A stretch of DNA of 64,000 nucleotides, taken from contig CM065882.1 of assembly GCA_033439255.1 (NCBI GenBank), positions 1,736,001 to 1,800,000 of the forward strand, written 5' to 3'. This DNA comes from Hericium rajendrae (Eukaryota; Basidiomycota; Agaricomycetes; Russulales; Hericiaceae). The position numbers were made by a program, and so were the translations under genes. Of this stretch, positions 1-11,263 are shown one piece after another. Within the stretch, counting starts at the first letter, position 1. Each line of letters begins with the position of its first letter. The notes below the pieces were generated by a model. It saw nothing but the letters and a program-made list of their open reading frames with translations. It was not told where the DNA came from and searched no databases.

Positions 1-1000
1 CTTTCCGTGACCCAAAGGCTCAATCATTCTATGGTACTTCCGTACCTGAATTGACTAGCGCGTAAGTGTTAGTGATGTCACCAGGTTTTCCCTTTAACCA
101 TGATATGTAGACTGTTCGACCGTCGCAACCTTCTTGTTGCGTGTGATCCAAGATTTGGGTTTGCATAATTTCCATGTTCTCATATCAAAGCTGCTTATGC
201 ATTTTGCTTGTGGCAGTCGATACCTAACAGCGGCAACAATCTTCCGCGGACAAATTTCTTCACGTGAAGTCCGTTCAGTGTAACTCATCATAAGCAGTAC
301 ATTTAGCTGACCGGTTCATTGTTTTTGCAGGCTGAAGTAGGTTTATACTTGAGATAGACAACGCTTACGGAAACTCACCGTCAAACAGTACACTGTACTG
401 GACCTCCAGAAAAAGAACTCCCATCTCTTTGTGGAGTGAGGATCTACTGACTGTTTCGTTTTCCTGTCTTTATGACTAATTTTATTTGAACACAGTTGGA
501 TTCCAGACAATGTCTCTGTGACACTCTGTTCTGTACCTCCTGTTGGTCAGAAACAGGCCGCAACCTGCCTTGCGAACTCGACGTCAATCCAAGAACTATT
601 CAAGCGTAGTCTCAATCAGGTGCGTCATGTCAGCATGTATTAAGGGCCATTCAATGACATGTCTCGACGTTCCAAGTTCGAGCTTATGTTCAAACGCCGA
701 GCTTTCTTACATTGGTACACTGGCGAAGGCATGGATATCATGGAATTTTCCGAGGCAGAAAGCAACACTCAAGACTTGATGTACGTTTATTGTGAATCAC
801 AAATTGTGCTCGCTGACGATAAATATTTAGTGCTGAGTACCAGCAGGTAAAGTCATCTAACATACTCCAGTTCTTACTTTTCTCACTTTTCTTTGCAGTA
901 TCAAGAAGCCTCTGTTGATGCAGAGGATTTCGAAGTCGAAGCAGAGTATGAAGATGAGCTGCCGGAAGATGAGGTTGCAGATGAGATGCTTTCTCAATAA
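1..1000 (+). CDS. Beta-tubulin, diverged paralogue, 5' end outside window
   Basis: This is the C-terminal part of beta-tubulin, the GTP-binding subunit that pairs with alpha-tubulin in microtubules. Eight exons are visible at about 1-61, 111-158, 217-277, 389-435, 496-619, 677-780, 831-846 and 899-1000. Family blocks appear in order: [84 protein letters not shown] and AEYQQYQEA, then an acidic tail ending in DEMLSQ. The tail is the usual place for tubulin modification. Many normally fixed positions are changed (for example [16 protein letters not shown] for the usual MFDAKNMMAASDPRHG), so this is probably not the main housekeeping beta-tubulin. One exon is only 16 bases (831-846). The reading frame is open across all visible exons, so it looks functional. 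The family call is secure; its role as a specialised isotype is inferred. Confidence 0.93.
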
Positions 1001-2021
1001 CGAGCATTTTCAAAGCCATTCCCGAACCCTTCTTCGCGTCTGGATTAACTTTACTGCCATTTAATCATGAGCTCTCACGACGAAATATATCACTCTTTTT
1101 GTGTTACTTTTGCTCATCCATCTATCTTGCAGTTCGCGTTCCCTACTTATCATATGGTAATTCGATAACCTGTCCTTCATTCCTGTCTTCGCATAAATGA
1201 AGTGCCTGTCTCTTCCCCGATATAACATATCTTTAGACTGGTGCTAGTTGATGGGTGCTAGTGAGGTGAGTAATACCCATGACTTGCCTCGATTTCTTAT
1301 CCGCCTTATCTTTTCACCGGCGGCGTCCAGTGCTCAGTTGACTACGTTGATTCATTATAATAATTGAAGCAGGTTTTATATTGTCACAATGTCAATACCT
1401 GCTTGACTGTGTTCCCTTGAAGATATTCCGGTCCAACTCGGCACTCCGTTTGCACATCGGGTTGCGGATAATGTTCGGTAGAATGGGCTTTAGAACAGAT
1501 CTGGCATGCCGCATGCAAAGTAGTATCATACCAAGATTTACCAAGACCCTACACGTGAGGTATGTTGTCAAATGAACATCTTTACGGGTTGCCGGTCATG
1601 GACGTTGACCGTGCAGGTGACTACGTCGAACAGTTCCAGGCATATACTCACATCCTAGGATCTCAATACCGTAGCTGGACCACCACTCAAAGAGCTGATG
1701 CACAATTCGTATCACCAAATCGCACGTCCCTGGTAGGCGATGAGTCAGCATCTGGAGGCATCCTGAGGCCTTCAAGATTGTCGAAAGGCACCCTCCACAA
1801 CGGTGCGTTAGAGATCATGGCCAGGTTCAGACCTAAATAGCTGCCACGTTTATCTCCCATGTGACCCTACTGTCGAGTAAGGCCTCGGACCGAATGATGC
1901 TTACAGCTTGACCCCTTTTCACACACGGCCTGGAAGCAGGATGAGTATTTATACCCCCGAGAATCGACCGCCTTCAACTACAACGCACTTATTCCCCTCA
2001 TAATCAATAAACAACTCAACG
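1001..2021. other. Intergenic, no gene recognised
   Basis: This lies between the beta-tubulin stop and the start of the DUF1479 gene. Short open frames exist (for example 1562-1840 on +) but match no family and show no splice-supported extension. The last 100 bases form the promoter of the downstream gene. Confidence 0.6.
1946..1953 (+). promoter_or_regulatory. TATA-like box of the DUF1479 gene
   Basis: TATTTATA lies about 70 bases before the ATG at 2022, followed by a C- and A-rich leader with ACAACTCAACG just before the start codon. Position and composition suit a fungal core promoter, but no transcript start can be seen. Confidence 0.45.
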
Positions 2022-3841
2022 ATGGCCACACTCGACCCCAACATTCCTTCCCGCTTCGCTGACTTGAAGCGAGAGATCGCTGCCTCTTATGCTGACTTTG
2101 AAGCTCGTGCCACACGTACGTGGGGCGAGATTCTCAAGGAGCTCGACGGGAGCACCAAGGAGATTATACAGAAGGGAACGAATGCATGTGCCCTTGCGTT
2201 AATGTAAACCCAGCTGTCCAGCCTTCCTGATGCCGATGCAGATCATCCCACAAGTCAACTTCTCCGACCTTTCAAAGCTGAAGCCAGAGGAACTCGAGCT
2301 CATCAAGAAACGTGGTTGCGTCGTCATCAAGGACGTCGTGGATGACACTGAAGTCAAATCTTGGAAAGCTTCGCTAAAGGAGTTCGTCAAGGCGAACCCC
2401 GATGTTCCTGGTAAGAGCTCACAATCTCGTTGCATTTCGTCCATCTTCATAAACTTGTACATCTTGTAGGATTTCCCGAAGGCGATAAGCAGTTCTTTCA
2501 CCTATAGTAATGTCACTCCACGATCTTCTTTTCTCCTACACTGACTGTGACATAGCTGGACGAAAGCGCAAGTTCTGGCTCGCGCTCATCCCAATGTCCT
2601 CAGTGCATCTGTATGGTTGAATGAGCTTTATCATCATGATGATGGTTCCAGACTCGAGGGTGTCGATCTGAAGACCCCCTTGACGTACGCCGACAGATTC
2701 CGCATTCGTCATCCAGGTGTTCAGTGGGACGCCCATCCGCCTCATGTCGACGGTTCGTTGTCTTCCATCGATCTTATCGTACTATCCATTCAGTTCCCCT
2801 CCCCTTCTAGGCGGATCGATTGAGCGCTGGGAAGATGAGAGTTTCCGCACCTGTTTTGCGGATATTCTCAGTGGTAATTGGCGCAAACACGATCCCTACG
2901 ATCTTGAGGGTCGCGTAAACGCCAGGAGTTCCTTGTATAAGAGGCCAAACCAGGTGTGCCGACCGCCATGCGATATACCTGTTCATGTTGATTGGCCATG
3001 TTGATTGGCCATGCTAACTACGGTCATCGTCTAGGCGAGCGTTTTCAGGACGTTCCAAGGCTGGCTGGCGTTGAGGTAAGCCTTCAATTGTGTGAGAATC
3101 TCCATTGCTAAATGGTCGCCGTAGCGAGACAGCTCCGCACCAGGGCACGCTTAAGCTTTTCCCGGATGTACTCTTGTCTAACGCTTATACGATCCTGCGT
3201 CCTTTCTTCCGTCCAAGAGACGCTTCTGTTTCCAGCGACCGCCTTGACCCGCAGAATTGGGAATATGGTAAGTCGCGGACTTTACGACGCGTTTAGTGCT
3301 TCTTGACAGATTCGTAGACATCTCCTCCCCCAATTTTCCTGGGATCTACAAGACCGACCGCGGTTTCACAGGCCCGAGGCCCAACCCCCAGTCCCACCCG
3401 CACCTCCGATTGGACGAGACCATGATCTCCGTTCCCAAGGTTCACCCAGGAGACATGGTTTTCTGGCACTGCGTGAGCAGTGGTCTGAATTGCATTACTT
3501 CTGTAGACCCTACTTAGCGCTGACTTGCAGGATTTGGTGCATTCCGTCGAATCTGAACACACCGGCCAAGACGATTCCGCAGGTCAGTCTTCTTCCGACT
3601 TCCGCAGCAAATGTGACTGACGTTGCGCGGTTCCACAGTCATGTATATTCCTGCGGTGCCACTGACGCCACAGAACCGCGACTATGTCGAAAGACAGCGG
3701 GAGACTTTTGTTCAAGGGCTCACGCCACCTGATTTCCCCACTGCCTCCCCTGAAGCCTTGTACGCTGGCATTGGCAAGGCTGAAGATATCGCCAATCCCC
3801 TGGGCAAGGTGGCCATGGGTTTCCAGGTCGAAGTTGTCTAG
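2022..3841 (+). CDS. DUF1479 (YbiU-like) putative iron oxygenase-fold protein
   Basis: This is a complete fungal DUF1479 protein of about 460 residues. The family has a double-stranded beta-helix fold related to 2-oxoglutarate/Fe(II) oxygenases; its substrate is unknown. Conserved blocks read in order across about nine exons: IPQVNFSDL, GCVVIKDVVDD, YADRFRIRHPG, WDAHPPHVDG (the His-x2-Asp-like likely metal site), ADILSGNWRKHDPYDLEGR, RTFQGWLAL, GTLKLFPDVLLSNAYTILRP, HPHLRLDETM, VPKVHPGDMVFWHCDLVHSV and VMYIPAVPLTP. The ATG at 2022 gives the family N-terminus (SRFADLKREIAASY). The first intron (2184-2241) only keeps frame with a GC donor. Intron 4 holds a 13-base direct duplication (2988-3000 and 3001-3013). 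All exons join in frame with no damage. A TATA-like box lies about 70 bases upstream. Enzymatic activity is inferred from the fold. Confidence 0.92.
2988..3013 (+). repeat. 13-base tandem duplication in an intron
   Basis: TTGATTGGCCATG occurs twice, head to tail and without mismatch, inside an intron of the DUF1479 gene. It looks like a recent replication-slippage duplication with no coding effect. Confidence 0.9.
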
Positions 3842-4007
3842 ACTGAAAAGTGAATATCTGCTCAGGGATGAGATTATTGAGACCTGAGAACGCCCCTGTA
3901 AACTACGTCTAAACTATGTTGTACGAATCATGCGTGTGGCTATACGAAGTAGAGAAGTTCCCAGTCGCGACTGTTCAATACGATAATTGTCCGAATTCCC
4001 AAAACGT

Positions 4008-5275
4008 TCAGCGAGAAGACAAGGAGCTTGGGCGTTCAGTGTCCTCCTCAAACGCCTTCCTCACCATGCCCTCAGGATTGAGCATGGAGATTCTGAGTTG
4101 ATGCTCAACCTCGCAGCCACCACCCTTATTCGCATCATGTTGTATAGCGGCGGCTTCCCAACCCAGATGGACCTCGGCGCTATGCAAGTGCACTGGGGAA
4201 GGGAGGGGAGAGATTGGCGACAGGGTGTCGGTCGCAGCGACCGGTCGCAAGCGAACCTTCCCGGTGTCTGGATTTGGAATCCATGAGATCCCGCCTTCAC
4301 CCCTGGGAGTGCGCAGAGGGGTCGCGAGATTGAAAGGACCGAGCTGCTGCTGGAGTTGTGTGACGACATGGGGGCTGACCAACATCGTGGTGGCGAGTTG
4401 AGCATGTCTCAGGTTGTCTGCCGGAGTCGGGTCGGGGAGACGCAAGGACAAGGACAACCTTGCCTGTCGACGCTGCAGCGAGCTTGCATCGTGCCCACGT
4501 ATCTGCTCTTCGACCTGGGACCCCACCCGCCTCAAATCACGGCACCCGTACGAGTCGTCCCCTTCCTGCAGGTCTGCATCAGGATTGAGAGTCGCCGATG
4601 GCTCAGATGAAATCGGCTTGGAGAGATGGTCTTTGCTGACACGAGGGTCACAGACATCACCGAGGCATATGCTTGCCTCCGCGAGAAGATCCTGAGTGGT
4701 GATGCTGACAAGACGACAGACTCCTCCTGCAGAGTCGATAGATGGAGTCAGGACATTGCGAGATGCTGAAGGATCGGTGTTGGTGTTGCATGGGACGAGA
4801 CCAGGACAGCTTCCACCATCAGGTGAGATACAACCAAACGCAGAGAAGGCCTTGTCGTGTTGCCCAAGCCCAGGAGGCTCCGCCTCGGTGGTGATATCGT
4901 GTGAAGAGAACGTCGATGGAGGGAACATGTCAAGGATCGATGAGGTATTTTGGGAGGAATACTTTCCAGAGAAAATGCGAACAGCGCGTTTCAATCCGCC
5001 AGTCTCAACTAAGTATCGCCCCGATGATATCGGCTGCCGTATGTGACGAGTCGTCAGAATCAAACTGAATTCCAGTGTCTTAACCTGTATTGGGCATGTC
5101 AATTGGGGCATGTCGGTTCGGAAGTGAACGGCACTGGAGGCGTCGTGACCTGGTCCACGCACTCATGCAGTTTCAGTCCGACAGTAGGTGAAAGCCTAAG
5201 GCTGAGCTCACACAGCTCGCTGGATCGAGTGCGAAGTCAGCAAAATGTGACGGTAACAATGAACCTCTGCTGATT
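4008..5275 (-). CDS. Unknown Ser/Pro-rich protein (5' end unresolved)
   Basis: I do not recognise this protein. A long 3' exon (4008-5033) reads open and joins in phase, through an intron ending in GCAG, to an exon at 5085-5149. That exon joins in phase to an upstream exon ending at 5214, which starts at about 5275 (or at 5337 with an alternative acceptor). The start codon is not resolved. The visible product of roughly 400 residues is hydrophilic and rich in Ser, Pro, Asp and Gln, and mostly looks disordered. It has a short QLQQQLGPFNLATPLRTPRG stretch and a basic PNPDTGKVRLRPV segment. No signal peptide, membrane span or catalytic motif is visible. It lies downstream of cyanase on the same strand, but nothing links the two. 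The matching phases of two introns argue for a real gene; function is unknown. Confidence 0.55.
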
Positions 5276-5454
5276 CTAGACAAGTCATCGACATTTGCTT
5301 CACGCAGAAGATATGATAAATCATTCTTTGCATAATCCTGGACCACGTATCAGCATTGCGCTCAACAATCGGCGGGGAGTCAAGTAGTCAATGCAGCCAT
5401 GATCCCAAGTCATATCTTCCATTCAATATCTTACATGTTATGACGAACATTGTA

Positions 5455-6307
5455 TCACCACGTAGCATATGGCAGGAACTTTCCGCTGGAAGAAACGTTG
5501 GCAAAGCCGCTGCCGTTAGCGGGATATATAACAAAGAATAGAGAAACCTACTCAAATGACAAAATAACTCGATCGCCTTTGGGATCTTCCCTCTTGTCTA
5601 CCGTCACCTTGCAATCGATCATGGACATGATTCCATCACCGAACTAGCCAGCAATGTCAACCACATGAGCCTGAATAAGACGTTGTGCCATACCTTCTCG
5701 TGAATAATGGCCTCCAGCAGACATCAGCGATGTATGGATCCTAAAAGCACAACAGCATACCTTAAGAGGATATCCATACACCATAACACCCTGCAGTAAC
5801 CGATGAGTATCCGCGCCAAGTTGAATTCGGACTGGGTGCAGTCACCTCGACAAGACGATAGATTACAGGATCCCTTGGAGGCATAGGGCCGAGACCACGG
5901 TCAGGCCACCACGCCTCACCGATCTCTGTGGTTAAAGCCATCTCCTCCAATTCCAGAAGCTGTGCAAGCGCGCTCAGGTCTTGAGGAGATCCTTTTGCCT
6001 AATTGCTGAATGTCAAGGACGTCACATGAGAGACATAACTTCCGCGCCTTACTTGACCATACATCAAGGCAGCAACCCATACTTCATCCTTTCCCATGGT
6101 CTTTGCAATCTGCTCGAACGTCAGACCTGAACTCGAAGGGGTCATCGATGATGACATCTGATAGATATCTCAGATGACCGACCTTTCCTGGCCTTAGCTT
6201 TGAGCAGCTGATCATATATAGGAGGCAGACTAGAGGTCTGTATTCACGGCCTCGTCAACATTCTCAGTCAGATGGATATCAGCTATGCATACCGTAGAAG
6301 TGGCCAT
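5455..6307 (-). CDS. cynS: Cyanase (cyanate hydratase)
   Basis: Cyanase converts cyanate and bicarbonate to carbamate and CO2; carbamate then decays to ammonia and CO2, which detoxifies cyanate and recovers nitrogen. The spliced protein is 155 residues, the normal length. The N-terminal helical domain reads [20 protein letters not shown], followed by [41 protein letters not shown] and the terminal GKFLPYATW. The catalytic residues Arg96, Glu99 and Ser122 fall at exactly the numbers known from E. coli CynS. There are eight exons; the first coding exon is 15 bases (MATST) and another is 18 bases (5694-5711, reading AIIHEK). The enzyme is cytosolic and assembles as a decamer in known members. 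All splice sites are GT-AG and all frames match, so the gene looks intact. It is divergent to the DUF4604 gene across a 967-base gap. Confidence 0.95.
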
Positions 6308-7274
6308 TGCAGAAGGATGATGGGACGATACGGGAACAGGTGTGCGGATGCGAGACTCCTGATTATAAGAGCAAACCGATAATCACACGTGATGATCGTC
6401 AGCACTTGGATCCGTAGCCAGATCTCTCAGAAGTCTCAAGTCTGCACAGTTATGGATTGTCGTGCGCACCGTATTGCCAAACCATTCAATCGCTCCCCTC
6501 GGCCACCTCTCACACTAAAAGGTAGCCGACATATGGCATTCTCACCGAGTCGGTAATGACCTTAAAGCTAATAGATCGAAAAGTGGACCGTAAACGCCTG
6601 CACAATAGATAGTGCCGGGACGGCGCAGGGTTGACGACGTGTCAGGAATACTGTTTTAGGATATTAGAGCTGCACGCGCTCAAACCGAAATATCGTGGTT
6701 TTTATTTGCCAAGCCAAGCTGGTCCAAGGCACCACTGCCGTGAGAGAGGAAGGGGCGTTCTGCATTCTCATCTGACCCGTGTACAGAACACAAAGATGCT
6801 TGACAGCCACACGAGAATTGCCCTACAGTCACGGGTCAAGCCTCTGGAAGCTGCAGTTGAATTATGGCCCATGGACTGGGTCGTCGGGCTCACCCTGCTA
6901 CACATTGATTGAGTTGCTGACTCTCTGCGATTAAGTCCAGGCTCACCGATGGAATGACATCGCAGCTTATCGCTGGACTTCCCGCTTGAGATACGGACGA
7001 CATGGGCGCAGCCGCAGAACACTTCCTTCCTTCCCAGTTGCAAAGATGTGCAGATATTTTGAACGAGAACACAATAGATATTCAGAATATGAGTAGAATA
7101 GTACCAGGAGGTGTGTGAAGGACGTGGCCACTGACGATGCTAAACATAGCTTTCTGCACACGCGCCGCCGCTCCCACCGGGCCGTCACACCCGCGAGCCT
7201 GCAACAAACAGTGGCTGAGCGCTTACAAGTCTGACAATCCATGGTGGTTCTGCGTCAACTTCTGCATCTCTGAA
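6308..7274. other. Shared upstream region of cyanase and DUF4604 genes
   Basis: This 967-base gap separates two divergently read genes and should contain both promoters. I see no RNA gene, repeat or credible third gene in it. Confidence 0.6.
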
Positions 7275-7927
7275 ATGGCTCCCAGAGAACTAACCCGCTA
7301 CCAACTCTCCTCACGCATCTCTTACGACCAACGTACGCCCGCCTTCCTCCAGAAGCTGAAAAACAGAGTAGCCGGCGTCGCCGATGAGGACGAAGACGAG
7401 GACGAGTTCGAATATGATGGTTCCGGCCGACCACCAATACCCAAGCGACCTGCCATCCCCGAACGACCTGCAGACGAGCCAGGCAGTGCAGACGAGGACG
7501 CAGGCGATGAACTGCCGCAGGTGGTAGTGCTGAAGGAAGGAAAGCACCTGACTCGGCGCGAAGTCGAGAATGAGAAGCGGAAGGGTCAGCCTTTACTCTG
7601 TTCAGGTCCTCGTGAACTGCTTGTACGACATCTGTATGTTATTCAGCCAAGGGGCTTCCACCGCTTCCCGAGCCTGAATCCAAGCAGGATTCGTCTACAC
7701 CCGTTGACGGCGTAGCAGGACAAAGTACTACAACTAAGATCGAAAAGGTCACCTCGAAGTCTCAGACCAGCCTTTCGTTCTCCAGCGGCTCGGCAAACAA
7801 GAAATCAGTGACAAAACGGAAAGCTCTCTCTCATCCGTCGGAAGATGAAACGGTGAAGGACAGAAAGAGCTCTAAGAAAGCGAAGAAGGCAGCAAAGACC
7901 TTGCTGTCTTTCTCCGACGATGCATGA
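7275..7927 (+). CDS. DUF4604-family nuclear-type small protein
   Basis: This two-exon gene encodes about 195 residues. The N-terminus (ELTRYQLSSRISYDQRTPAF then LQKLKNRV) matches the DUF4604 start, in which an S-Y-x(4)-PAFLQKL element is conserved. An acidic linker (DEDEDEDEFEYDG), a proline-rich stretch (IPKRPAIPERP), VVVLKEGKHLTRREVE, and a lysine-rich tail ending in KTLLSFSDDA follow; the short LSF-acidic ending is typical of the family. The intron starts after position 7585 (donor GTCAGC) and its acceptor (TTCAG) keeps frame. The ATG at 7275 gives the family N-terminus; upstream in-frame ATGs exist but add unconserved sequence. The basic, acidic and low-complexity make-up suggests a nuclear disordered protein. 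Its biochemical role is unknown. Confidence 0.75.
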
Positions 7928-8456
7928 CAATACCCGCGACAACGAGTATGTGGCTCCACCACACAGAGTTGGTTTTTTTTTCCTGACGTTGGGTCTACAG
8001 GGATCTAAAGCACTGCATCTGACAGGCGACCAGAATCTAATGGTGCATGTATAGGCTGCCGCTATGCCTCCACCTAGCTCCGAATTTTTGCATTCACCAT
8101 AGGCTGCCGATCCTTGAACAAAGGATGCATCGCACGCTGAGCGGTGTGCGAGGGTGACATCGGCGATGCGTCGATGGCTGATAATAGGTAGCGCATTGGA
8201 GAATGTTACGGACAGGTAACACAGATGTATATGGTATTCCTACTCAATCTACCACGAGAGGTGCGAGTAGGCAACAAAGATGCATACAAGATGAGCAGAG
8301 CGAGCATGAGCATATGGACACGATTAACTGCAAACAATAAACATGGAATAAATGCTGGGGTAAGTGAGATCCAGGAAGCGCGTCAACGAAAGTCCAGAAA
8401 ATGCCAAAGGATATCGTGCAGTCCGAAAAATTAGATCATAATCATATGGGCAAGAA
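7928..8456. other. Intergenic between convergent genes
   Basis: This 529-base gap holds the 3' ends of two convergent genes and a poly(T) run near 7972. No other feature is visible. Confidence 0.6.
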
Positions 8457-10377
8457 CTAGCCGCGGCGCGTGCCAAGGATCGAAATCCTCTTCGTGACGC
8501 GCGTCAGCATGCCTGGTGTTCGCCCTGGACCTCCTGCCAATGAGACGCGCGAGCCAGTAACCTTGTCCGGCACAGTCGGCGTCGAAAGGGTCTGCTGCCG
8601 TGGCTGCTGCGCAATTGACCCAAAGCCGTCCACAGGCAACTCGCTGACACTGCTGCTCCGATGCCGATGTCTGAGGAACGAGCGACGGGGACGCAATTTC
8701 CCTGGACTGAGGAAGCCTGGCTCCAAATCGTTAGACGTGGCTCTGTCTGGGCGGGCTCGCCGTATACTGAAGCGCGGTTGCGAGAGCTTATGCGATAGAG
8801 TGTTACTGATCCTGGACGGTCTGGGTGTGCTGTGAGGAGAGACGCCTCTCGGCCAACGGCGCTTAGGCGTAGAGGGACCGGAACTATGCTCGTCGTAGGA
8901 GGACGCTTCATCGAGGGAGACGAGACTTGCTGTGCTCGCCGTGAAGGACACACGTGGTGGCGTGAACATGATAGGGATATGGTATTCGTCGTCTTTTGTT
9001 TGGGACTTGGTATCGTGTTGAATGCGGGCTTCGACGTTGAAGAGGATGAAAAAGGACTACCGAGCGACATACTGTCCTTGATGTTGTCGAATTCCTCCAT
9101 GAGCTCTGAAACGTATTCGGGTATTGGAAACGACCGCAAGTCTGCGAGAATTTCGTCCTGTGGCCGCAATGTCGGGCTGAAGATCGTTGCATATCCATTG
9201 CGATGGGGAGCCGGTGTCACGTCTGCATCTTCGGAAAGGGTCTGGCATTCGCTCTGAGTTGTCGAAGAAGAAGAGGTGTGGTTCTCAGTGATATTGGATG
9301 GGAAGACCGAGTCGCTGGCAGTATGAGGTGTAGAAGTGGACCAATCATCTTCGAGGACCAGATTCGGTCGCGATGCCGCAAATCCAGACGAGGATTTCAA
9401 GGGCGGTGGCACCTTGGCACGTTTTCGCTCGTCCCATGATCCCGAGGAAAGCGAGCCGTCCGCTCGAGAAGGCGTACTGGTCGAAGGGATGCCCGCATTG
9501 TTCTGTGGCTTCGCAGGCGGTCTGAAAACGTCTAGCAAGGGCCATTCGCGAAGAAGAGGCGATTCAACATCTCTCGGCGATGAAATGATACGGGGATAAT
9601 GAGAGTAAGGAACAGGTCTGCGATGAGATAAAATTGCTATCCGAGTGGGAGAATCAGAGAAGAACCGAGCCAGATTGGCTTTTCGCCGAGACGTCATTGC
9701 TGGTCTTGCCTGTGATGGGGGATCGTTCTCCTTCTCTGGAGGCTCAAGCAAGGACTTGACTTGTTCTTGCAAGCTCTTCTGCTCCAGTTCCGCCTTAGTG
9801 ATCCATCGTTCCCCAAGCCATCTCTCGCGCTGCATCCGTTTATACAGACGTTCATCTATATCAATTTCCCTGAGACGAGCGCGCAGCTCGGCGACATGTT
9901 CCTTCGCCTCCTGAGCACGAAAACTGAGGAGTGCTGTTGCCCTCTCCAACGTGGCAATCTGCAGGTCACGAGCTGGAAGGAAAGGTTGACAGCGCTCAGC
10001 GGTTTCGACCAGAAACGATTCCTCTTGGGAGTAGCGTATGTGCAGGGGATGGGAGGAAGGGCTGTGCAGGGAAACTGTGTCTTCAGGCATGTGGCCTTTG
10101 TCAGGCATGCTAACAGCCGAAATGTTAACTCAGAAAGTAACACAGTGGATAGGACATACGAGGCGACGTCAGGTAGATTAGCAGTCGATTGACCGCTAAT
10201 ACTCAGATGCTGTTGACTGACGTCGTCCTGATATACGTCAGTTGGAATTTGTGACACTGCTGGGCACCGGAGACATACCGGGGATACACTTGGCAAATGA
10301 GAATCCTCAGCCACAGAAAACGGTGAGTTCGCCTTGGGCTCATGCGAGCTGGTGCCCGCAATAGTCGCGGTTTGCAT
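8457..10377 (-). CDS. Unknown coiled-coil protein with long disordered tail
   Basis: I do not recognise this family. Four exons (10279-10377, 10160-10227, 9061-10109, 8457-8992) join in frame to give about 580 residues. The 68-base third intron (8993-9060) is needed because the frame changes there; it joins KDSMSL to DDEYHIP. After a polar N-terminus, a clear heptad-like helix begins near LERATALLSFRAQEAKEHVA and continues through ELRARLREIDIDERLYKRMQ and ELEQKSLQEQVKSLLE. The rest is Ser/Pro/Arg-rich with many SP and TP sites (for example SGPSTPKRRWPRGVS), which suggests phosphorylation and a cytoskeletal or scaffold role. That role is inference only. There is no membrane segment or catalytic motif. 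The start ATG at 10377 is the first that fits the exon frame. Confidence 0.7.
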
Positions 10378-11263
10378 GGCAGGAGCTCCAGTTCCAGGAC
10401 CAACGATGATACAAGTAGAAGGCAAGGTGTAAGGAGGGTGGTGCTTGGTCGACTGGCGCCAAGTGCTATGATACTAGTAGGCAAGGCAGAATGCTTGTTC
10501 CTCGGGATTTGAGAGGGTGTATACCAGCAGTAGAGCGAGCGCAGGTAGATGAGAGAGCATGAGATGGAGAGCCCAAACCTCAGTTCAAGTTGGTCTCGTT
10601 GCAACACCGCAAAAGTCGAATGGAGTACTCGGACTCCCTCGATCCTGGGGCCAGCCGCTTAGCGCTGACGTAAGACCTAGCTACGCAAGTCGTATGATGT
10701 GGCAAGTGCCAAGCCCCAGATACTTCACAAATCCTGAAGATTCAGGCCAATACTCTTCGGTATACACATGGTGCTGGGTTAATGAGTTTCGGAGGTTGTC
10801 CTAACGCACAATTTTCACTTTTTTTGTGCTAGGATGCGTGGCAAAACGCGGTCATGTGATTCAGCTTTCAGACCACGTGTTTTGGCGACGCGGTTATTAG
10901 CGCCGACTCTCGTGAGTCGTGAACCACTCGTCTTGCTCTCTGCACCAACAAGGTACATGCAAGCATCAGGCCTATCAACTTCGGAACATCAGGTTTTCTG
11001 TTATCAAACGCCATGTATGGTTCTGTTGACCGAATTGTATGATAACATCCAAACTAATAATAAGCCATACAAGTAACACAGGAAAAAGAAAGGAACGATG
11101 CTCGTCATCACAGAATATTAGTGGCAGAATCATAATATGGCGGGTATCATCGGGACGTAGGAGTCGTCGTGCTCGTAAGGTATCGTGAAAGAAAAGCAAA
11201 AGGAGGGAAACATACTAAATCCTAAGCATCATGATTCATAGCTCCAACTCGTAGTAGCTAGGT
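10378..11263. other. Intergenic with E-box and MCB-like motifs
   Basis: This 886-base gap lies between two minus-strand genes. It contains a perfect CACGTG at 10874-10879 with ACGCG motifs on either side (near 10845 and 10887). Such sites can bind bHLH and MBF-type regulators, but use here is unproven. No gene is seen. Confidence 0.5.
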
